This document shows positions 58,124-64,000 of a DNA stretch of 64,000 nt, piece after piece; position 1 is the first letter of the stretch, and every line of letters begins with the position of its first letter. The position numbers and the translations under genes are program-made. Source of the stretch: Chondrinema litorale (lineage in GTDB: Bacteria > Bacteroidota > Bacteroidia > Cytophagales > Flammeovirgaceae); the NCBI RefSeq assembly GCF_026250525.1, contig NZ_CP111048.1:240535-304534 (forward strand), given 5' to 3'. Below the pieces are notes generated by a model, which worked only from the letters and a program-made list of their open reading frames with translations, did no database searches and was not told where the DNA came from.

Positions 58124-58481
58124 GGATTGCTGAAAGAATGCACAGGACGCTGAAAACGGAGTTTTTATATGGTAAACCGAAGGGGTTTTTATCTACCGCA
58201 GCAGCTTCAGCCACAATGGAAAAAAACATTGAAGCATATAATAATATCAGACCCCATGCCAGTGTAGATTACCTCACCCCTGCTCAAGCACATTGCTTGG
58301 AGGGTAAAATACATAAACGGTGGAAAGCTCCCGGTTGGAAACCTGATTGGAAAAACCGAAAGAGCCGTAAAAAAGAAATCAATCTAGAAGACTACTATGA
58401 ATTTAATGGTGTAAAAGGATTCTAAAAATAGTACAACATACTTTAGTCACTAATTCTATGATTATACTCTAAAAAAGTGTA

Positions 58482-58506
58482 GAAATCTGTAAGGCTATTC
58501 TATACA
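58482..58506 (-). repeat. Right terminal inverted repeat of the IS3 element
   Basis: Read inward (minus strand) it starts TGTATAGAATAGCCTTACA. It directly abuts the right end of IS110 copy C. Confidence 0.85.
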
Positions 58507-59651
58507 ACATTGTACCCCATAATGTCTCCTCAGGTAAATATCGCTGCCTTTTCAACCTCAGTTAAATTCAATTTGATGATTTTTTTCTTCATTGCCACAA
58601 TGTTCCTTAAGCGTTCTCGATCATCATTTTCGTGCAGCTTAGGATTGAATTTCTCTTTATAAACCAACATTCTGTAAATAATTACAGCTAATTTTCTGGC
58701 AGTAGCAGTAATAGCCGCACCTCTACCTTTTTTGTAAGCGATTCGAGAAAAAAACTTTTTGAGGGGATGAGTTTTACTATTACCAATAGCATTGGCAGCT
58801 TGCCTAAGAGATAAACTTAATTGATTCTTGCCTTTTTGTGTTCGACTACTAATAATCTTTCCCCCACTTATTTTATTGTTAGGGGCCAACCTTAGCCAAC
58901 TAACAAAATGTTTAGACGTAGGAAACTTTTGAATTCCTGTTCCTAGAGTGCTCAAAATGGTGAGAATTGTACCATCACCTATTCCTCCAATTTGGTAGAA
59001 ATCAACTCCTAGTATTTGGTGAGCTATAGATCTAAGCTCAAAATTAGGGTCGTTCTTTTGTTTTTTCTTGTTTCTAGGTAAAGCAATTTTGATTTCATCA
59101 ATTAGTAATTCCTGACGAAGTAAGCTTTCTATTTTTTTATCAATGACTTTTAGCTTTTCCTGATAAAATTGATACATCTGCCAGCATTCTTGTAAAACAA
59201 ACAATAAATCATCTTTCCACTCTCCTGTAAGTGAAGCAGCAATCTCTTCTTGACTTTTTTTTACTCGAATATCCACTAATGAAGCTAATCTCGTAGGATC
59301 TCTTTCACCTGATAAGATAGCCTTGATAATAGCAGAACCCGACTTTCCTGTAATATCTTTTATTGCGACATCTAACCTTATATTCATTAGTCGCATGTGT
59401 TTCTGTATTCTATTTATATATTTTGCTCCATGAAGAATAATGTTTTTTCTATGTTGACAGTAAGTTTGTAATTTTCTGGTTTGCTCATCAGGCAAATAGC
59501 TTCCCCTAAGAAGACCCAGGCTGTGCAGTTTCTGGATCCAAGTACAATCTAGCATGTCAGTCTTTTTACCCTTTACATTTTGCACATCATGTCCACTTAC
59601 AAGAATTACTTCAAAACCCTCTGTTTGTAATGAAGTAAATAAAGTCTGCCA

Positions 59652-59666
59652 CGAGGTCGCTCGGCA
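59652..59666 (-). other. 15-bp in-frame insertion in IS110 copy C
   Basis: Copy A reads TAT-TGG here (GSYWQTLF). Copy C has TGCCGAGCGACCTCG between these codons, with CGAG-CGAC-CTCG as inverted repeat. Direct comparison with copy A defines it. Confidence 0.9.
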
Positions 59667-59831
59667 ATATGAGCCTGTACTCTCCATAGCAATAGTAGTG
59701 ATTCCAGAGTCTTTCAGCCAATTAATCATCTCTTTATGATCTTTGGTATAGACGCCAAATTCTCTAACATCATCATTACTTTGACCAATGCTAACATAAT
59801 GACTTCTTGAACCAACAGTTATTCTTATGGA

Positions 59832-60869
59832 TTAAGCAAGAGCTGCTGTATAAGAATTTTCATATTCTTTGCTATAGAGTCTATTGTCCCTAATCAAAGC
59901 AAATATTCGGTGTACAAGTTTTGATCTGATGGCATTGACAACGGACATCTTATTTTTCCCTGCTGCTACTTTTCTTTGAAAGTACTCCTGAAATTCTCCC
60001 TTAGCAGCAATAGCCGATAAAGCGGCCATGTGGAAAACAGACTTCAACTTCTTATCTGCTTTTTGGGAAACGTGTCTACCCTTTCTTATACTAGAACCAG
60101 AAGCATAATTGAAGGGAGCGGTCCCGATATGGCAACAGAACTGCCTTGCATTATCAAACTTTGTGAAGCCTTTAGTCGCAATGATAGTTTCAATAGCTGT
60201 CTGCTTGCCTACTCCAGTAATAGATGTGGCAATCTCATATTGCCTAGCTAATTTGTTGTCTTTCTTGATGAGATGCTCAATCTGCTTTTCTAGTCCCTGG
60301 ATTAAAGCATCTAATTCTTTAATGAGTTTACTCAGACGCTTGGCTCTTTGCCGATATAGCTTTTCTGGTATAAATCCTTTCATGTCACTGAGTTGGGAGC
60401 GATACTTGGCCCGGTCGGTCACATACATTTCTCTTTCTCTTTGTAGCAATGAGATATGCTCTATATTTTCACCTGTAGAAGTAAACAGACGCATCTTGTC
60501 AGAGAAACGATGAGCATACTGAGCTATACGCCGTGCGTCAATTTTATCATCCTTGCCTCTGATCACACCAGTACTGGCTTTGATTTCTGCGCCACTCTCT
60601 AGCCATAATCTGGCAGATAGCTGGTGACAAGCTTGAACTATAGGGTGAATATAATGGCCTGTGTATTCAGCACAAATTACAGTATTTTCATCAAGCTGAT
60701 AGCTTTTGAAAAGTAGCTTTAAGTGTTTTACAATAGCCTTGGTTTCATTAGCACATTGGCTATGCTGAGCTTGTACATGAGAGCCAATAAAACACCAGTC
60801 AAGTACTTTTTTGCCGCGCGGCGGACCGCTAATATCAAGGCCGATAAATGTAATAGTTTTCATTGGCAT
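59832..60869 (-). CDS. IS110-family transposase E
   Basis: The 345-residue protein has FIGLDIS near the start, AEYTGHYIHPIVQAC, RGKDDKIDARRIAQYAHRF and, in the C-terminal part, SITGVGKQTAIETIIATKGF, HIGTAPFNYASGSSIRKG and LKSVFHMAALSAI. It is only distantly related to copies A-C and to D. A 15-bp addition (encoding GPPRG) sits between DIS and KKVLDW, where related proteins read DISKK. The frame is open, so a protein could be made. Confidence 0.88.
   Translation of the reverse strand: MPMKTITFIGLDISGPPRGKKVLDWCFIGSHVQAQHSQCANETKAIVKHLKLLFKSYQLDENTVICAEYTGHYIHPIVQACHQLSARLWLESGAEIKASTGVIRGKDDKIDARRIAQYAHRFSDKMRLFTSTGENIEHISLLQREREMYVTDRAKYRSQLSDMKGFIPEKLYRQRAKRLSKLIKELDALIQGLEKQIEHLIKKDNKLARQYEIATSITGVGKQTAIETIIATKGFTKFDNARQFCCHIGTAPFNYASGSSIRKGRHVSQKADKKLKSVFHMAALSAIAAKGEFQEYFQRKVAAGKNKMSVVNAIRSKLVHRIFALIRDNRLYSKEYENSYTAALA
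60813..60827 (-). other. 15-bp in-frame insertion in IS110 E (first D motif)
   Basis: Deleting GGTCCGCCGCGCGGC (minus strand) restores GLDIS-KKVLDW, the expected IS110 motif. It holds the perfect palindrome GCCGCGCGGC. Confidence 0.7.
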
Positions 60870-61121
60870 TTATAAGTTTACAATTAAACATATAAGGACT
60901 TTCCCTAAGAACCTTAACAGGTTTACTAGTTTCTTATTCAGGCCGCCGTGGCACGGTCTTGGCCCTTTAAAAAAACTGGCAGTTCCGAATAACTGCTTGG
61001 CCTTTATTTCCTTCCACTGCGATGGTTCACTGCCAGTCTACTTAAAGCTAATAAGTTTATCTGATTCTACTTATCTTGATCTTGGTTTTGTCTTCTTTAC
61101 AATCCTAAGGTCCACTGCGGT
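60870..61121 (-). ncRNA. Non-coding left end of IS110 E, possible guide RNA
   Basis: The 252 bp upstream of the transposase carry no open frame but have short inverted repeats (AACTGGCAGTT and CCGTG-G-CACGG). IS110-group elements encode a guide RNA in this position. There is no second copy for comparison, so this rests on layout alone. Confidence 0.4.
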
Positions 61122-61178
61122 ATCTATACCTGCTGCACGAGGATTGATAACCTCCATTTTCATATTTTTTTTCATCAT

Positions 61179-61445
61179 TTAAAAATTTTTAATTTGGAAA
61201 AAAAACTCTTGGGGGATGTATCTTTAATGTTCATAAATTATTCTATACTGGGTCGCATAGACGGGGTCATGAAAGCCACCAGTTAAATCAACAATCGTCT
61301 ATTTAGACTTTATACTTCCCAGCCAGATTTCCGTAGGGACTTAAAAGCACCATTTAGCCTTAGGGTTTCTTCCAAAAGTTTATTTCCAGAAAGATAATAG
61401 TTGTCCAACTTAATCAATAAGCTTTACTAAGCTAATCGCTGGATT
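61179..61445 (-). ncRNA. Predicted bridge RNA region of IS110 copy C
   Basis: It aligns along its length with copies A and B. The variable 10-mer GTATAGAATA (61238-61247, minus strand) equals the first bases of the IS3 right repeat next to copy C (58496-58505). A has GTATGGAATG and matches the left repeat instead. A 14-bp segment absent from copy A lies next to it (61246-61259). Confidence 0.62.
61246..61259 (-). other. 14-bp segment in the copy C left end, absent from copy A
   Basis: Copy A reads GACCCCGT-ATGGAATG. Copies B and C have CTATGCGACCCAGT between these blocks. It could be an insertion in B/C or a loss in A. Confidence 0.7.
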
Positions 61446-61453
61446 TCCATACA
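61446..61453 (-). repeat. 8-bp IS3-like end between IS110 copies B and C
   Basis: TGTATGGA (minus strand) lies between B's right end and C's left end. It equals the first eight bases of the IS3 left terminal repeat. It may be a relic of an IS3 end or of the shared target. Confidence 0.5.
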
Positions 61454-61846
61454 ACTCTTCCACTTTCCCTGCCTCCTAAGTGAAAATAGCTCCCTTTTCG
61501 GCATCAGTAAGGTTCAATGTTGCCACTTTTTTCCTGACTGCTATGATCTTTTTCAACCTTTCTCTCTCCTCATTTTCATGCAGACTTGGTTTGAACTCCT
61601 CTTTATAGAAAAGCATCCTATAAATAATAACGGCTAATTTTCTAGCAGTAGCTGTAATAGCCGAACCTCTACCTTTTTTGTAAGCAATTCGAGAAAAAAA
61701 CTTTTTAAGAGGGTGATTTTTACTATTACCAATCGCATTGGCAGCCCTTCTAAGCGCGATACTTAATTGGTTCTTACCTTTCTGTGTTCTACTACTCAAT
61801 ACCTTTCCACCACTTATCTTATTATTAGGTGCCAACCTTAACCAGC

Positions 61847-61860
61847 CGCGTGGCGTCCAA
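61847..61860 (-). other. 14-bp insertion in IS110 copy B
   Basis: Removing TTGGACGCCACGCG (minus strand) makes B match A and C base for base in length and restores FVSWLRLAP. This is a direct three-way comparison. Confidence 0.9.
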
Positions 61861-62219
61861 TCACGAAATGCTTGGGGGTAGGGAATTTATGGATACCATT
61901 ACCCAACGTGCCCAACACTGTCAATACTGTACCATGCCTAATGCCACCGATTTGATATAAATCGACACCCAAAATCTGATATCCCAATGAGCGGAGGTCA
62001 AACCTAGGGTCATTCTTCATGAACTGCCTTATCCCTACACTGGGTAAATTAATTTCTTTTACTATGATAAGCCCATCCTTCAATACTTTCTCTATATGGC
62101 GGTCCAGTTCACGGATTCTTTCTTGGTAATATTGATAGGTTTGCAACTCCCTTGTATGCTCGTCTGGCAAGTAGCTGCCCCTGAGAAGGCCTAGACTGTG
62201 TAGTTTTTGTATCCAGGCA

Positions 62220-62233
62220 CAGTTGCACTGGGC
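62220..62233 (-). other. 14-bp insertion with local loss in copy B (third D motif)
   Basis: GCCCAGTGCAACTG replaces about 10 bases coding MLD in KTDMLDC. CAGT-GCA-ACTG is an inverted repeat. Net change is +4, so this is a less certain member of the set. Confidence 0.5.
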
Positions 62234-62330
62234 TATCTGTTTTCTTCCCTTTGACATTCTTCACGTCCCTTCCATTGACAAGTATGACCTCGAACCCGAC
62301 CAGCTGTAATGCACTGAAGAGGGTCTGCCA

Positions 62331-62345
62331 CGAGGTCGCTCGGCG
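62331..62345 (-). other. 15-bp in-frame insertion in IS110 copy B
   Basis: CGCCGAGCGACCTCG lies between the TAT and TGG codons of GSYWQTLF, at the same site as in copy C and nearly identical to it. It is absent from copy A. Confidence 0.9.
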
Positions 62346-62555
62346 ATATGACCCCGTACTTTCCATAGCTATCGTGGTAATCTTTGATTCTTTGAGCCAA
62401 GCGATCATTGCTTCGTGGTCTTGGGTATAGACACCGAACTCCCTGATATCTTCTTTGGTCTGCCCGATACTTACGTAGTGGCTCCTAGAGCCCACGTCGA
62501 TACCTGCAGCTTGCGGATTGACCATTTCCATTGATACTTTCTTTTTCATACTCAC

Positions 62556-62819
62556 TATTTTTAAATCAAAAATGAGCCTTTGGGGCAGATATCTTTATTC
62601 TTGATGAACTATTTCATACTGGGTCGCATAGACGGGGTCACCTATAGTGCCACCAATTAAATCAACAATCGTCCTTGTGGACCATATACCTACCAGCCAG
62701 ATTTCAGGATGGACTCTATCGTACCATTCAGCCTTAGGGCTTCTTCCAAAAGCTAACTACCAGAAAGGTACAAGTTGTTTTACTTAATCAATAAGCTTGG
62801 CTAAGCTAATCGCTGGATT
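62556..62819 (-). ncRNA. Predicted bridge RNA region of IS110 copy B
   Basis: It shares the conserved blocks of A and C. Its variable 11-mer GTATGAAATAG (62609-62619, minus strand) resembles but does not equal the 8 bp at its right end (TGTATGGA). Its target may have been altered by the later insertion of C. The 14-bp segment shared with C is at 62618-62631. Confidence 0.58.
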
Positions 62820-62941
62820 TTAGGACGATACATATTTTGATAAATCTCAACTTTCAATAACATAGACAACCATTCCTTATCATCTTGAGCATTAACCAAA
62901 GTGGGAAATATCAAAAAATAGAAAAGATAAGTTAAGCGCAT
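62820..62941 (-). pseudogene. N-terminal fragment of a secreted protein gene
   Basis: ATG at 62939-62941 opens MRLTYLFYFLIFPTLVNAQDD, a clear signal peptide, and then about 20 mature residues ending QNMYRP. The frame then runs into the left end of IS110 copy B. On the other side the IS701-like element begins about 7 bp upstream of the start. The rest of the gene is not found in this window. Confidence 0.7.
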
Positions 62942-62947
62942 ATAATA

Positions 62948-64000
62948 GGACTTACGCAATATTAAATTTCTCTAGCAAAAATGCTCAAGATTTGAGAGAT
63001 TGTATTTTTTAATACTGATTTATATGAATAAATCTCTGTACATATCATATCTTCTCCATACTCACGGGAATTATACCTGTACCCACATGGCAGCCCATTC
63101 TATGGATGTCAGTCATGACCAAGTCACACGTTTTCTAGCCCATTCTAAATTTACCTCTTCCGACCTGTGGGATATTGTCAAGGGCCATCTCCAAGATAGC
63201 CCAGACTCATTTATCCTTGTCGATGACAGTGTTCAGGCAAAGAGGTATTCCCGGTATATAGAATTGGCCAAAAGGCAGTACTCAGGCAATGAGCATGGCC
63301 TAGTCAATGGGATCAATCTGGTAAACATGGTACACAGCAATGGCATTGATGGGGATTACTATCCTATCGATTACCGAATCTACCACCCAGAAACGGATAA
63401 GAAGACCAAGAATGACCATTTCCAGGAGATGTTCACCCGAATGACCATGCGTAAAGACCTGAAAGCCAAAAAGATACTTTTTGACAGCTGGTATGCTTCC
63501 ATGGACAACCTTAAGCTTGTGCACAGAAGCGGCTGGACATTCTTCACTACCCTGAAGAGCAACCGCCAAGTCAGCCTATCCAGAGACACAGGGATGCAGG
63601 CTGTGGGCACAGTCGAGCTTTCCGGTAGGCAACTGCTGGAAGGCGTACAGGTCAAACTCAAAAAATACCCTTACCCCGTCAAATTATTCAAGATAGTCTC
63701 CCTAAACGGGGACATTGAATGGGTGATCACAAATGATCTATCGGACAGGATGAATGTATTTGAGGCCGAAAACGAATCCCAGATCAGATGGCAGATTGAG
63801 CAGTTCCACAGGGAATACAAACAGCTTACAGGCTCTGAGAAGTGCCAATGCCGAAAGGCAATCTCCCAGAGGAACCATCTAGCTTGCTGCTACCAGGCTT
63901 GGATAGGGCTGAAACTCCTTGCAAAACAGTTGAAAACAACACTCTATCAAATCAAAGAACTTCCGATTAGCAACTATCTTAAACAGATTCTTGCTAATCC
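62948..64000 (+). mobile_element. IS701/IS4-like element, right end outside the window
   Basis: GGACTTACGCAA at 62948 is a typical left terminal repeat start for IS4-superfamily elements. An open transposase frame follows and continues past the window edge. Its codon use is noticeably more GC-rich than that of neighbouring genes, which suggests more recent acquisition. Confidence 0.7.
63024..64000 (+). CDS. DDE transposase, IS701/IS4-like, partial
   Basis: 325 codons are open to the edge. The DDE-like motifs are FILVDDSVQAKRYSRY (first D), KKILFDSWYASMDNL (second D) and QFHREYKQLTGSEKCQCRKA (E, with the YREK-like pattern). IQWEQ-type blocks (QIRWQIEQFHREYK) precede it. No insertion or frame break is seen. 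The C-terminus is missing. Confidence 0.85.
   Translation, partial: MNKSLYISYLLHTHGNYTCTHMAAHSMDVSHDQVTRFLAHSKFTSSDLWDIVKGHLQDSPDSFILVDDSVQAKRYSRYIELAKRQYSGNEHGLVNGINLVNMVHSNGIDGDYYPIDYRIYHPETDKKTKNDHFQEMFTRMTMRKDLKAKKILFDSWYASMDNLKLVHRSGWTFFTTLKSNRQVSLSRDTGMQAVGTVELSGRQLLEGVQVKLKKYPYPVKLFKIVSLNGDIEWVITNDLSDRMNVFEAENESQIRWQIEQFHREYKQLTGSEKCQCRKAISQRNHLACCYQAWIGLKLLAKQLKTTLYQIKELPISNYLKQILAN

Larger units (their letters stand above)
54878..58425 (+). pseudogene. IS3 transposase orfB, broken in two and frameshifted
   Basis: The first part (54878-55424) has KAYQEVADKVIKKVSSLREVLPGIGTSKLHFLMKDWLK and reaches RLWVSDIT, the first catalytic aspartate region of the DDE fold. After a 14-bp insertion it continues YVPVKGNYSYLSLVTDAYSRKVVGW. 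The second part (57946-58425) resumes ALKQRKNRKSVKLMHH, then SDRGSQYCS (second aspartate), then AERMHRTLKTEF (glutamate region) and NNIRPHASVDYLTP. Insertions at 55283, 57992 and about 58110 sit in or next to the three catalytic blocks. Confidence 0.87.
54388..58506 (+). mobile_element. IS3-family element, split by a nested insertion
   Basis: The ends are inverted repeats TGTATGGAATGGCCTTACA (left) and, read inward from the right, TGTATAGAATAGCCTTACA. Inside are orfA and orfB remnants of an IS3-type transposase. The orfB is interrupted between 55424 and 57946 by an IS110 element that itself holds an IS630 element. Without the nested DNA the element is about 1.6 kb. IS110 copies A and C flank it directly. 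Confidence 0.88.
59817..61121 (-). mobile_element. IS110-family element E, nested inside copy C
   Basis: The ends are fixed because removing 59817-61121 restores copy C's GID-VGSRSH in frame (one base is ambiguous at each side). The element is 1305 bp, with 252 bp of non-coding left end, one intact transposase frame and 15 bp after the stop. This long 5' / short 3' layout fits the IS110 group with its guide RNA at the left end. Confidence 0.87.
58530..61178 (-). pseudogene. IS110 transposase of copy C, split by a nested element
   Basis: The first 19 codons (MMKKNMKMEVINPRAAGID) lie at 61122-61178 and the rest begins VGSRSHYVSIGQSNDD at 59816. Joining them gives an uninterrupted 447-residue protein similar to copy A. 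It carries CRATS between GSY and WQTLF, a 15-bp addition relative to A. The nested element therefore entered exactly after the codon for the first catalytic aspartate. Confidence 0.88.
58507..61445 (-). mobile_element. IS110-family element, copy C, interrupted
   Basis: The left end (AATCCAGCGATTAGC, minus strand) is at 61445 and the right end meets the IS3 right repeat at 58507. After removal of a 1305-bp nested element (59817-61121), copy C is 1634 bp, close to copy A at 1622 bp. Its left end lies immediately after 8 bp that follow copy B, so B and C are arranged head to tail. Confidence 0.85.
61476..62555 (-). pseudogene. IS110 transposase of copy B, broken
   Basis: The N-terminal part reads MSMKKKVSMEMVNPQAAGIDVGSRSH to VKGKKTD, then leaves the frame. 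The middle part reads WIQKLHSLGLLRGSYLPDEHTRELQTYQYYQERIREL, where about 100 residues present in A are missing. The deletion joins two QTY-like repeats. A 14-bp insertion at 61847-61860 then breaks KHFVSWLRLAP. The C-terminal part is intact to AIFT. A 14-bp segment at 62220-62233 accompanies a small loss at KTD-MLD. Confidence 0.87.
61454..62819 (-). mobile_element. IS110-family element, copy B, degraded
   Basis: The left end matches A and C at 62819. The right end (GGAAGAGT, minus strand) is at 61454. It carries an internal deletion of about 300 bp and three short insertions in the gene. It inserted into the coding sequence of a secreted protein whose start remains at 62820-62941. Confidence 0.83.

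Noticed and set aside
54422..62345. Diversity-generating retroelement or variable-repeat system as source of the short insertions
   Set aside because: No reverse transcriptase or template repeat is present, and the inserts are additions, not adenine-directed substitutions.
54422..62345. A dispersed repeat family such as REP or HIP-type palindromes
   Set aside because: The inserts share length and composition but not sequence, except for the one shared by copies B and C through descent.
52766..64000. CRISPR array or Cas genes
   Set aside because: No regularly spaced direct repeats and no Cas-like protein are present. The repeats seen are terminal ends of insertion sequences.

Overview
The window is AT-rich bacterial DNA and most likely comes from a Bacteroidota species, probably of the Cytophagales type. 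The evidence is a complete SusC/SusD locus with its own ECF sigma factor and FecR anti-sigma factor, many SPII lipoproteins, a DUF3667 protein, a TPR-containing histidine kinase, MacB/FtsX-type permeases and Bacteroidota-type insertion sequences. The species cannot be named from the sequence alone.

Layout. 1-1302: two tandem paralogous lipoproteins. 1377-5027: a MocR/PdxR-type regulator divergent from an OsmC protein and an FMN-binding pyridoxamine-oxidase-fold protein, then two small unknown genes. 5028-10798: a four-gene histidine-utilisation operon (hutH-hutU-hutI-hutG, transcribed leftwards), with a divergent LysR regulator at 10876. 11818-17659: an M1 peptidase, a thioredoxin-fold remnant, a DEAD-box helicase, a lipid A-type acyltransferase and a fatty-acid desaturase. 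17814-27849: a glycan-utilisation locus (sigma, anti-sigma, SusC, SusD, GH78-like alpha-L-rhamnosidase). 27907-48535: mostly leftward genes, including an S41 peptidase broken by a stop codon, a two-component pair, an intradiol dioxygenase, a YciI protein, small membrane proteins, lipoproteins, a large ABC permease, two AraC-type regulators, an acyltransferase and an ankyrin lipoprotein. 48659-52606: a four-gene ferrous-iron operon (DtxR-like, membrane-anchored DtxR-FeoA fusion, FeoB G-domain, FeoB membrane domain).

52766-64000 is an insertion-sequence pile-up. An IS3-family element (54388-58506) is split by an IS110-family element, which is itself split by an IS630 element. Three related IS110 copies (here A, B and C) sit at the two ends of the IS3 element. 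Copy C is split by a further, unrelated IS110 element. An IS701/IS4-like element runs off the right edge. A short secreted-protein fragment is trapped between two of these elements.

Two observations stand out in this pile-up. (1) The non-coding left ends of A, B and C share a conserved frame with variable segments, as expected of IS110 bridge RNAs. In A and C a 10-nt variable segment is identical to the first bases of the IS3 terminal repeat that the copy abuts, and the two differ exactly where the two IS3 ends differ. (2) The IS3 and IS110 genes carry at least a dozen 14-15 bp GC-rich insertions, many with a short inverted repeat. Removing each one restores a canonical transposase motif or reading frame. 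Several fall on or beside codons of catalytic motifs. I know of no described element that matches them.
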